Assembly: GCA_902557735.1 (NCBI GenBank)
Contig: CACEBC010000003.1
Location: 1 to 64,000 of the forward strand
Reading direction: 5' to 3'
From: Porticoccaceae bacterium
Lineage (GTDB): Bacteria > Pseudomonadota > Gammaproteobacteria > Pseudomonadales > Porticoccaceae
DNA length: 64,000 bases
Shown: positions 39,451-46,808 of the stretch, piece after piece
How positions within the stretch are numbered: the stretch's first letter is position 1
Layout of the letters: each line of letters begins with the position of its first letter
Translations under genes and position numbers: made by a program
The notes under the pieces: model-generated
Seen by the model: only the letters and a program-made list of their open reading frames with translations
The model's database searches: none
What the model was told of the DNA's origin: nothing

Positions 39451-39494
39451 CACCACTGTAAAATATAAACTTCAAATAAAACAAATGGGCGTTT

Positions 39495-40121
39495 ATGGAC
39501 ATCGCTAAGTTTTGTTCAAAACCAAACTTCCATCCGGGGCCCCTGTTTGCGGTGCTCTTTGCTTTAACAGCAATATTTGCTCACAGTTCAAGCCAGCAAA
39601 CCTCTCCTGATTTTGGAACTGGCGTCAGCGAATATGAAACCATTGATTGGATCGATTTAATCCCAAAGGAAGATCTTGATGTCCTTCTCAATCCGCCTAG
39701 CTACATCACCGATATTCAAGATGGTTCAGCCGAGGATGAGATCGGCAGCCAACTTAAGACAGATCCAGTCTCGGTTCAGAACGATCGATACCAGCAAGCC
39801 TTGGTATCACAGAACATTAAACCCGACATGGATAAGCGCAAAGTCCGCGTCCCCGGCTTTATTGTTCCCTTAGAATTCAATGACGAGCAAATTATCACCG
39901 AGTTTTTTTTAGTTCCATACTTTGGAGCATGTATCCATCTGCCTCCACCCCCGCCCAACCAAATTATCTATGTTAAATATCCTAAAGGACTTCTGCTGGA
40001 GGCTCTTTATTACCCATTTTGGATCTCTGGAATACTCCGAACCTCTTTAATCGAGAATGACATGGCCACGGCCGCTTATGCCTTGGATATGCAATCCTAC
40101 GAGGAATATTCTGAAGACTAG
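39495..40121 (+). CDS. DUF3299 periplasmic protein
   Basis: 208 residues. A signal peptide covers about residues 14-34 (FAVLFALTAIFAHSSSQ). The DUF3299 core is VPGFIVPLEFNDEQIITEFF followed by VPYFGACIHLPPPPPNQIIYV, with a conserved Cys-x-His before the Pro run, and PFWISGIL. The family is periplasmic or lipoprotein and often neighbours DUF2796 and FtsX-type ABC genes in zinc-related clusters. It is divergent from the ABC genes and shares the promoter region holding a weak Zur-like site. The Cys and His may touch metal. Molecular function is not known. Confidence 0.85.
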   Translation: MDIAKFCSKPNFHPGPLFAVLFALTAIFAHSSSQQTSPDFGTGVSEYETIDWIDLIPKEDLDVLLNPPSYITDIQDGSAEDEIGSQLKTDPVSVQNDRYQQALVSQNIKPDMDKRKVRVPGFIVPLEFNDEQIITEFFLVPYFGACIHLPPPPPNQIIYVKYPKGLLLEALYYPFWISGILRTSLIENDMATAAYALDMQSYEEYSED

Positions 40122-40413
40122 GAAAAATGTGAGCGCTGTAGCCGCGATCAGACCCATGATCTCCATACAAGGCAACTTCCAACTTAATTAAGGCTGAGAA
40201 GAAAATATTTAAGGCCACCAAAGCGATGGGGTTTTCGTTACGCGGACTCGGAAAAAGGTCTGATCGTACCAGATCAGAATTACAAATTAACGAATGCAAA
40301 ACTTCCTTCGATCAGCATCACTACTAAGCTATCTCAGACCATAAGCGTCTGAAAAGGCTCAACAAAACTCAATTATTGCTTTTTGCTTCGACCAACTTCC
40401 GTGAGCAGCGCAA
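40122..40413. other. intergenic, no gene supported
   Basis: About 290 bp between the DUF3299 end and the MerC-like end (convergent). A minus-strand frame runs through but has no start signal or recognisable family, so I do not call it. Confidence 0.35.
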
Positions 40414-40830
40414 TCAAAGTCGAAACTTTTTACAAGCATTAAAGTTAAGATAGTGCGCCCAGGCTATTATCGAGGCACCGATAACCGTCACAAATTTCTC
40501 GCCGATCTCGCCAAACAGCTCATGACCGAAAAAAGTCACAAGCACCAATATACCTAGTCCCCAGGCACCGAATAGCGTGGCTTTGCGCTTTTTGTGCTTA
40601 CGCCAACCAGAACTGAGCGCCCAAACGCTCACCGGCAGAACCAACATCAGCATGCAAAGGTGGAATGCCTCTTCGTCCAAAAGGATGGAGAACGAAGATG
40701 GAATTGTCACTGCTAAAACCGGCAGAGCGAGGCAATGGATGATACATATATTTGACAAGCAAATCGCTGCCACATCGCCGGCGAGCGATTTATTGGACAT
40801 TTTTAAAACGCGTTGGCTGTTCTCGTCCAT
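40414..40830 (-). CDS. MerC-domain membrane protein
   Basis: About 138 residues. Four hydrophobic segments, the first with a Cys-(I)-IHC pair (LSNICIIHCLALPVLAV) as in MerC-type metal transporters or sensors, then LCMLMLVLPVSVWALSS, LFGAWGLGILVLVTFFG and FVTVIGASIIAWAHYLN ending in NACKKFRL. MerC-domain proteins of this kind are common in Zur or Fur regulons. ATG 40830 lies seven bases after the zur stop; ATG 40800 is the other choice. It completes the DUF2796-zur-MerC unit, so it is probably made in zinc starvation. Confidence 0.82.
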   Translation of the reverse strand: MDENSQRVLKMSNKSLAGDVAAICLSNICIIHCLALPVLAVTIPSSFSILLDEEAFHLCMLMLVLPVSVWALSSGWRKHKKRKATLFGAWGLGILVLVTFFGHELFGEIGEKFVTVIGASIIAWAHYLNFNACKKFRL

Positions 40831-40837
40831 GCTGGTG

Positions 40838-41299
40838 CTAGGCCGCTCTATTTTTGCATGTAAAACAAATACCGTTGATTTCGAGTTGCGGGCTTTCCAA
40901 CTCAAACCCTGCAGATGCTGCGTCATTTTTCATATTTTTGATGGTCAGGTCAGGGATGTCAATTTCAGTAACCATTTTGCACTTAACACAAATCAAGAAC
41001 TGTGAAAAAAGATGTTCATGTTCGCAAGCAATGTGACTGCATGCGGTGTATCTATTCGAAACGTTGAGCCTATGCACAAATCCTGCTTCTTGCAAAAAAT
41101 CAAGAATTCTGTAGATGGACATTGGGGGAAGCATTTCGTCGCACTCTGTTTTACACAACTCGCGTAGCTCATAGGCAGACAATGCAAACGGGGACTCTAC
41201 CAATGCTTTCAGCACCTGCCGACGTTTTTTAGTTAACCTTAACCCATTTTCGAGGCAAAACTTTTGCGCATGATTAACAATTTGCTCACTATCTCTCAT
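40838..41299 (-). CDS. zur: Zur-like Fur-family repressor
   Basis: 153 residues. The winged helix is NGLRLTKKRRQVLKALV...SAYELRELCK and SIYRILDFLQEAGFVHRL. The C-terminal part has HEHLFSQFLICVKCKMVTEI and GICFTCKNRA, two CxxC pairs forming the structural zinc site, typical of Zur and its relatives. Its neighbours (DUF2796 upstream by two bases, MerC downstream) and the inverted repeat at 42081 support zinc over iron as the effector, with autoregulation. It should repress the GTPase-DUF1826-TBDR and ABC units in high zinc. Zur rather than Fur is an inference from context. Confidence 0.85.
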   Translation of the reverse strand: MRDSEQIVNHAQKFCLENGLRLTKKRRQVLKALVESPFALSAYELRELCKTECDEMLPPMSIYRILDFLQEAGFVHRLNVSNRYTACSHIACEHEHLFSQFLICVKCKMVTEIDIPDLTIKNMKNDAASAGFELESPQLEINGICFTCKNRAA

Positions 41300-41301
41300 A
41301 A

Positions 41302-42030
41302 TTACCTAATATTTATCATGTTGGCGTTTGCAGACAGCGTTATGGTGCCTTGCTTGTTTTCGTTGAGCCAATACACCTTTAGCTTTTCAATACCAGGAAA
41401 TTGTTTTATCAAATCAACTTGAACAGCACTGAGAGTGTCCGCTCGTTTGCATTTATATTTATATTCAGCAGTAATCTCGTTATGAGTCTCGCCATCCTTT
41501 AGGTGATGATCTCCTCGAGAATCGTCGTGAATTTCATGATGATGTTTATGAGCTTTATCACTTCTCCCGTCACGATCGCCATGTTTATCATGAGAATCGT
41601 GGCGTCCTGAGTGTGAAAAGCGACTTTTTTCATCATGTTCTTCATGTTTAGTATGACTCTCATGCAAGAGACTTGAAATGTCGACCTTTGACATTGTTAA
41701 ATCGCAATCGCCGCCGCTAAATAAAAACAGCCGCTCTGGTGAACTGAGGATTGCTTTTGCCTCGTTTAGAAGATTAATCTGCTCACGATCACGAGCCATG
41801 TGCTCAAAACCGACGAGGTTGGCTGCTGGCGACTCAATACGAACCTCCAGCTTACCTTTGTCAAGAGCAAGCATCAGATTTGAAACCCCATGTAAATGGG
41901 TTTCTTGTTGCGATGTGTGTCGATGATCATCTTGTTGCGATGTGTGTCGATGATCATCTTGATGCGATGGTCCGGAGTATGAAATCGGCGGTAACACTAA
42001 ACACCCGAGCAACCAGATAAAGCGGTCCAT
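41302..42030 (-). CDS. DUF2796 His-rich periplasmic zinc protein
   Basis: About 242 residues. Signal peptide MDRFIWLLGCLVLPPISYSG. After it come a duplicated HQDDHRHTSQQ block and HLHGVSNLMLALDKGKLEVR, the DUF2796 opening. A middle His/Asp/Lys-rich segment (HDSHDKHGDRDGRSDKAHKHH) can bind zinc, and TAEYKYKCKRADTL and KLKVYWLNENKQGT close the domain. ZrgA of the Vibrio zinc system is of this family (recalled, not checked). The first ATG (42051) is an alternative start, and neither has a good ribosome-binding site. It heads the unit with zur and merC-like genes, behind a Zur-like site 51 bases upstream. Confidence 0.85.
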   Translation of the reverse strand: MDRFIWLLGCLVLPPISYSGPSHQDDHRHTSQQDDHRHTSQQETHLHGVSNLMLALDKGKLEVRIESPAANLVGFEHMARDREQINLLNEAKAILSSPERLFLFSGGDCDLTMSKVDISSLLHESHTKHEEHDEKSRFSHSGRHDSHDKHGDRDGRSDKAHKHHHEIHDDSRGDHHLKDGETHNEITAEYKYKCKRADTLSAVQVDLIKQFPGIEKLKVYWLNENKQGTITLSANANMINIR

Positions 42031-42080
42031 TTTGAATACTGGAAAGAGCATATGAAATCAAACGATAATGTGGAGACTAA

Positions 42081-42103
42081 TTTATGATACTACATATCAT
42101 TTT
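42081..42103 (-). promoter_or_regulatory. putative Zur box before DUF2796-zur
   Basis: TTTATGATA-CTACA-TATCATTTT: a 6-bp perfect core (ATGATA/TATCAT) with the same 5-base spacing as the site at 37110-37134 and nearly the same arms. It suggests autoregulation of zur. Confidence 0.75.
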
Positions 42104-42293
42104 GAGAAGGCAACAAGCTGGTATCTGGCGTTAAATTTACGCCTAAGACGACGCTGGATTGGTTGCTAACGTTTGAGGGGAGTTCTTAACCTGCCACAAA
42201 TAAGGCGTTGTTTCAAATAAATATTTTTTCATAACACCTTTTGCTTAGGGAGCTTGAGAACTAGGTGCATTAAAGCCGCCTAGTGATCAGTCC

Positions 42294-42644
42294 CTACTTG
42301 CAAATCCCGTAAAGACCACGATGTTTGACGCACTTGGTTCCTGACGCACACTCTGAGTTAAGAACGCACGTCATCCCGTTTTCTATAGCACTGCGAATCT
42401 CCTCATTAGAATCTGAAACGATGCTAGATTTTTGTTTGTCTACTCTCAAAGCCAATTTGTCTCCCTTTGCAATGGGCGAGTACATACCAGCACTGCAAAA
42501 GCCTTCAGTACCATCAGTCTTAATACATTTTGGAATATATATCGGGCTGCCAAAGCTATATAACCCATGCAGACCGCAGGCATAAATAGGGGTGGCCTCT
42601 AAAACAGACACGACGATAAGAACAGCATATTTAAATTTTTTCAT
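42294..42644 (-). CDS. small secreted Cys-containing protein, unknown
   Basis: 116 residues from ATG 42644, which has AGAGGGATGTG before it; the longer frame to 42713 adds a non-secretory part. Signal peptide KYAVLIVVSVLEATPIYA, then a mature domain starting CGLHGLYSFGSPIYIPKC. It holds eight cysteines in total: two pairs near the start, then CVLNSECASGTKCVKHRGLYG and a final Cys near the end, so four disulfides are likely. I do not recognise a family. It lies 191 bp from the zinc cluster but has no Zur-like site. Confidence 0.6.
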   Translation of the reverse strand: MKKFKYAVLIVVSVLEATPIYACGLHGLYSFGSPIYIPKCIKTDGTEGFCSAGMYSPIAKGDKLALRVDKQKSSIVSDSNEEIRSAIENGMTCVLNSECASGTKCVKHRGLYGICK

Positions 42645-42811
42645 CACATCCCTCTCTGAAGAGTTGCCTGTTTCGCAACTGAACTCCTCTTCGCAGTCAC
42701 AATAACAAAGCATGTCTCATGTTTAAAGGCTCTGGTAGCAAAATGGGGCAGCACAACCTGCTGCAGGCCGATCTGTCCCAGGATCGCAAAACAATTTTGG
42801 ACGAAACAAAC

Positions 42812-43087
42812 CTAATCGGTCAATACTATGTAGGTGACTAGAAAGGCCACCCAAACGTATACCATTAATACAGCGGACAATATTACTCTCCACTTGGGTC
42901 TTCTGGGGTCGCTACCAAGGAACAGATAACGAATGTTCTCAGCGAATAGGGTATTTGCTTTTGCCTTCGGGGCTATCAACAGTTGGCCCTGTCTATAATC
43001 AACCTGATATTCCCCGGACCTCACTCCATCCATCACCCGATCTACTGACAGAGCGTTAGATTTAGCAAATTCTTCAATCGGTATCAT
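42812..43087 (-). CDS. small single-pass membrane protein, unknown
   Basis: 91 residues from ATG 43087; GAGGGG lies eight bases upstream, which decides the start over a GTG at 43096. Residues 1-60 are soluble (IEEFAKSNALSVDRVMDGVR resembles a small helix-turn-helix or excisionase-like fold, DYRQGQLLI follows), then one membrane helix (WRVILSAVLMVYVWVAFLVTYIVL). The layout, a DNA-binding-like head before one membrane segment, is reminiscent of small membrane-bound regulators, but that is a guess. Confidence 0.6.
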   Translation of the reverse strand: MIPIEEFAKSNALSVDRVMDGVRSGEYQVDYRQGQLLIAPKAKANTLFAENIRYLFLGSDPRRPKWRVILSAVLMVYVWVAFLVTYIVLTD

Positions 43088-43340
43088 TTCATCCACCCCT
43101 CTTACCGCATAGCTTTTGATAGCAAAACGCTTGAGAAAAGTATTTCGATTCTATCGATATCTGGTAAGGTTATCACTTTTAAATTAAAATAGTCACGTTT
43201 AGTACGCTCAAACATGAAAAAAAGGTTTCTTAAATTTAAACTACCGTCGATAACACGCATCTACCTTGAGAATCGTTCTACAGTTGTCATCGGAATTAGG
43301 CAATTTAAGAGCTCCTGTGGTAACAACTCTTTCCAACCCT

Positions 43341-44507
43341 TTAATCATGACGCACCTCCTGAACTGCAGAGACCGGACTGGGAAAGTTATAAATAATTAT
43401 ATAGCTTGAAACTATAAACGTTAGGATGGTGACTGCTTGAATAACATGGGATGCCTTGTCGTCTATCAAACCGGTGTTAGATGCCACAAAAGCGATCAAG
43501 AGCGAAAACTCACTGTTTTGTCCCAATCGGAAGCCGATATCCCATGAAAGGCTATTAGACTCTCTTTCTGATCTCAAAAAATAATGCAAAACAACCGGTT
43601 TTACTATCAACACTAGCATGCTCATGGCTAAAGCAATAAACCAAATTTCCGGTATCAGATTTAAATCAAAACCACTGCCCAAAGAAAAAAAGAATAGTAT
43701 TAAAAAGAAGTCTCGAACTGGTTTCAAATTTAGCGCGATATGTTCTGAAAAATTGGAGGTCGCCATCGATATACCGGCAATAAATGCTCCGATTTCCCGA
43801 GACAAACCAAGAAAGCTAGATGCTTCGGCCATACCTAGACACCAACCAATCGCTACAAGGAATATATACTCCCCAATTTTTTCAAACTTAAAAAATAGAG
43901 GACGGAGAATTTTCTGAAACATGATTAGAGCGAATACAACAAGAATGGGTAGACTCAGCAAAGTGTAAGCAAACTGCGAGAAATAAGAAGTTTCAGCTGG
44001 ATCAACTAGCAAAGCGACCAGCACAAATATTGCGATAAAATCTTGAATCAACAGCATCCCTATTACCAATTCTCCAGAGTGCTTATGGTGGAGCTCATCC
44101 GCGGGTAACAGTTTTATACCAATAATAGTGCTGGAAAACATCATGGTAGCCCCAATAATTACGCTCTCCAATAATCTAAAATCAAAGGCATAAGCTACCG
44201 ATGATCCCAATAAACCAAATAAAAGAGAACTTGCGAAAGTTACTTGGGTCACTTCACGAAACACCTTCAATAGCTTCTGCGGATGCATCTCAAGGCCCAG
44301 CAAAAAAAGAAGAAAGATAATCCCAATTTCTGCTCCTTGCGAAATTATGGCTTGGTCAGAGACTAGACCAATGCCATGTGGGCCTATAAACACCCCGAGA
44401 CTAACATAGGCAAGCAGAAGAGGTTGCCTTCCAAAAAGTGCGACAGACGCGAGCACCGCACCACCAGTAAACACATAGAAAAAAGTTTGGATCAGTTCAT
44501 GGTGCAT
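43341..44507 (-). CDS. Kef-type (CPA2) cation/proton antiporter
   Basis: About 388 residues with about twelve membrane segments. Signature parts: YVSLGVFIGPHGIGLVSDQ, GIIFLLFLLGLEMHPQKLL (the LLGLE block of CPA2), GATMMFSSTIIGIKLLP and IGMLLIQDFIAIFVL (LLxQDxxAI, the ion-binding Asp), SREIGAFIAGISMA. No C-terminal RCK/TrkA domain is present, so it is shorter than KefB/C. It exchanges K+ or Na+ for H+ at the inner membrane. ATG 44507 is chosen because AAAGGA lies six bases upstream. It stands alone. Confidence 0.92.
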   Translation of the reverse strand: MHHELIQTFFYVFTGGAVLASVALFGRQPLLLAYVSLGVFIGPHGIGLVSDQAIISQGAEIGIIFLLFLLGLEMHPQKLLKVFREVTQVTFASSLLFGLLGSSVAYAFDFRLLESVIIGATMMFSSTIIGIKLLPADELHHKHSGELVIGMLLIQDFIAIFVLVALLVDPAETSYFSQFAYTLLSLPILVVFALIMFQKILRPLFFKFEKIGEYIFLVAIGWCLGMAEASSFLGLSREIGAFIAGISMATSNFSEHIALNLKPVRDFFLILFFFSLGSGFDLNLIPEIWFIALAMSMLVLIVKPVVLHYFLRSERESNSLSWDIGFRLGQNSEFSLLIAFVASNTGLIDDKASHVIQAVTILTFIVSSYIIIYNFPSPVSAVQEVRHD

Positions 44508-44513
44508 CAGCAT

Positions 44514-44930
44514 TCCTTTAGATTCAAAACTGCTTGTTAATTCTAAGATTCCGGGTACCCTGGATCACATAAAGACCGGGACCTGACGTTTACGAAGATT
44601 ATATCTCCAACGTCGCAAGATAAATTTGTTTTTAAGCGCATTATCCTGATCCGATCTAATTGACGCATGTCGGCGCACCCTGCAGGTGCGCAAGACGGAG
44701 GCTTGCCCTAAAAAGGTTAACTTAATACTCAGGTTAGTCTATTGGCCGCTGTGATATCAATGGAAGTGGTCATTGTTTATCTAAGATTAGTTATGGCACG
44801 ATAAATGCAGCTTTGATAACGACTCACTGGGCAAGCTACGACACTTTCCATCTGACCCAGCGAACTAAATGAAAACTTGCGATTTTAGACAACCAAGTAT
44901 TGAAGAATTTTAAAAAACAGGCTTAACATC
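44514..44930. other. intergenic; hairpin at 44673-44691
   Basis: About 400 bp upstream of both neighbours. GCGCACC-CTGCA-GGTGCGC is a perfect 7-bp hairpin, with no T-run. No coding frame or RNA gene is recognised. Confidence 0.45.
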
Positions 44931-45206
44931 ATGGACTTGAAAAAAGAATTAGCTTGCCATTACGGGCATGCGATGAAATTAAGCGAACTGGCCGTTTTAT
45001 TGGGTTTTGACTTATTAGAACTGCATAAAACAATTGCTCAATCTAAGGGAAAAACGTTCGATAACGTTGCAATTCAAGACTTGGCGATACCTACTGACCA
45101 AGTGGCAGCTCAAATCATCGCTCAGGAGTTAATTCTCGGGTCTCCAAGCAATCGAACCAAGCAAACGCCGGAAGTAGTTGGTCGCCATACAGTAATGACC
45201 ATATGA
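44931..45206 (+). CDS. small hypothetical protein
   Basis: 91 residues. KLSELAVLLGFDLLELHKTIA looks like a helix-turn-helix-like or all-helical segment, followed by a variable tail (PSNRTKQTPEVVGRHTV). No family is recognised. A weak AGG lies upstream of the ATG. Codon use is similar to neighbours. A real gene seems likely but is not certain. Confidence 0.5.
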   Translation: MDLKKELACHYGHAMKLSELAVLLGFDLLELHKTIAQSKGKTFDNVAIQDLAIPTDQVAAQIIAQELILGSPSNRTKQTPEVVGRHTVMTI

Positions 45207-45543
45207 ATAATGTCGCTGATGTGTTGGAAGAATGAGAAATCATGGCTGTATTTCTAGTATGAGTTTGAGCAGAATCAGATACATACACAAGCTATATGCG
45301 GCTGATTGTGCGTCTCCTCGATTTGCAGGTGCCCAATGAAACCAAATAACTTGGTTACCATAGTAAAAATTATTGGGTACTCCGAAAGCGTCACCTGAAT
45401 TGATGTGTATTGTTGATGACCACTTTGCAAAAAAGAGAAAAGCCTGCGAATACTACAATCAGTCAGAGCTAGAATTACTCACTCTAGCAATTGTTATCTG
45501 TGACTAACAAATCTTTATGAATTCAGCGGCGATTCTCATGACC
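45207..45543. other. intergenic, nothing recognised
   Basis: About 340 bp between the small hypothetical and the YjbQ-like gene. AT-rich; no gene, RNA or terminator supported. Confidence 0.4.
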
Positions 45544-45954
45544 TCAGTCGATGCTCAGATGCATGATTATATTTCGATTGGTTATAGAGTATCTATGTTC
45601 CCATAAATAAATACCTTGCCATGTGCCAAGTAAAAGCCTTCCCGATGCAAATGGAATACTAATTTGTGTGGCAGTGAGCATAGCTTTTATATGGGCAGGC
45701 ATATCGTCGGGACCCTCCAGCGTATGGGTATAGATTGAATCATCCTCAGGGACAAGCCGATTGAGCCAATTCTCTAGGTCTCTGCGAGCACTGTCGTCAT
45801 AGTTTTCCTGTATCAAGAGGCTCGCAGATGTATGCTGCAAGAACAGTGTGCATAGGCCCTCCGAAGTCGGGCGTTTGGAGATCTCTGCTGAAATCTTTTC
45901 TGTGATCGGGTGAAGACCTTGGTTCGAGATTTGAACCTCAATATTTATTAACAC
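45544..45954 (-). CDS. yjbQ: YjbQ-family (UPF0047) protein
   Basis: About 136 residues. It has the conserved blocks of the family: TEKISAEISKRPTSEGLCTL, FLQHTSASLLIQENYDDSAR, DLENWLNRLVPEDDSIYTH, EGPDDMPAHIKAMLTATQIS and LGTWQGIYLWEHR. Members are small cytoplasmic enzymes reported to have secondary thiamine-phosphate synthase activity; the primary role is unclear. A GTG at 45954 is preferred because AAAGGGA lies five bases before it; a TTG at 45975 has no site. It is single-gene and just left of the repeat array. Confidence 0.88.
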   Translation of the reverse strand: MLINIEVQISNQGLHPITEKISAEISKRPTSEGLCTLFLQHTSASLLIQENYDDSARRDLENWLNRLVPEDDSIYTHTLEGPDDMPAHIKAMLTATQISIPFASGRLLLGTWQGIYLWEHRYSITNRNIIMHLSID

Positions 45955-46025
45955 GTGTGTCCCTTTATTTTTCAAAATTACAGAGCGCCCAACTCTAACA
46001 AATATTGATCAAAACCATCAAAAAA

Positions 46026-46299
46026 GGCGGAAACGGTAGAAGTCGAACAACTTTTTATCAGTGTTTATATTGTTTTTTTGACGTCCAATAAATATTAAAT
46101 CCTCTTGATCTAATATTGGTCGTTCCACTCAGCCATTATACAAGTGCTGTTTTGAATCATAATGCATGTCTCTGCCCTCCAGCAATGATACCCCCATGGG
46201 GCAATACACTTTTATTTAGGTATATGTGCCTTGGCAGAAACAAAACAGTTTTAGTAGCTTACTGGAATTCCGCATAAGCCCTCTTCGAAGACCCAAACG
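46026..46299 (+). repeat. dispersed repeat copy A (full, with tail)
   Basis: Head resembling a reversed tRNA-Ser 3' end (GGCGGAAACGGTAGAAGTCGAAC near 46026-46048), then GTTCCACTCAGCCATTATAC and CCCCCATGGGGCAATACA, then GTGCCTTGGCAGAAACAAAA and a tail TTCCGCATAAGCCCTCTTCG. It aligns along its length with copy C and its tail with copy B. Confidence 0.8.
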
Positions 46300-46323
46300 T
46301 AGTCTTTTTTTCATGCCAAAAAA

Positions 46324-46344
46324 AAGGGCCCTGATGGACCCCTT
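46324..46344 (-). terminator. terminator of the small membrane gene, copy 1
   Basis: Minus strand: AAGGGG-TCC-ATCA-GGG-CCCTT followed by a run of T; stem with one bulge. The second copy (59788-59813) is perfect. Confidence 0.75.
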
Positions 46345-46357
46345 ACCATTACTGGTT

Positions 46358-46489
46358 TTAAACTTTATCGGTTGGCTCTTTTATACCCACTCTAGTAGCC
46401 TGGAGGTCATCCCAGCCAGGTCTCAAGAATATCAGACAGGCAGCAAGTGCCACTCCCGACAAGACCAAATCAGCTATCACTAAAGACAC
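46358..46489 (-). CDS. 43-residue membrane protein, copy 1
   Basis: GTG start with CAAGGAGGTAATCTA before it, an almost complete match to the 16S 3' end. The product has one membrane helix (ADLVLSGVALAACLIFL) and a short charged tail (RPGWDDLQATRVGIKEPTDK). A second copy at 59827-59958 differs in five residues, mostly conservative (Val/Ile, Ala/Val, Ile/Thr, Thr/Ser, Lys/Gln), with silent changes too, which supports a real protein. The upstream DNA is also alike to about 46557 and a terminator follows. It lies between repeat copy A and the PhoD gene. No family recognised; inner-membrane location inferred. Confidence 0.75.
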   Translation of the reverse strand: MSLVIADLVLSGVALAACLIFLRPGWDDLQATRVGIKEPTDKV

Positions 46490-46808
46490 TAGATTACCTC
46501 CTTGAGTTGACGACTTGAAACCATTCTACGCAGTGTGGGACGATTAAGTTTGAAGAAATGGTATTCGCGCTCCCCGCTCATCGGCGTCCAACAACCATCT
46601 TTACCAGTGATCCTAATCTGACGTTGAAGTATCCTCCCCTCAAGGCATAAGAAACTTGTGCTCATGTATAAGTGCCTTTGCATATACAGTAAAGATCGTT
46701 TAAGTTTCATTTTCGCTAAGCTCGAGATATGCAAATTTGAGGCGCATCATTAGCCATAAAGTTTTTTCATTGCCTCTAAAAATCAAGGATCACAGAGACC
46801 ATCGCTGT

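Noticed and set aside
39982-40299. Minus-strand protein overlapping DUF3299
   Set aside because: Lies mostly opposite a recognised gene; no conserved motif seen.
46026-46048. tRNA gene on the minus strand at repeat heads A and C
   Set aside because: Only the T-loop to CCA part is recognisable; no anticodon or D arm precedes it, so it is an att-like fragment.
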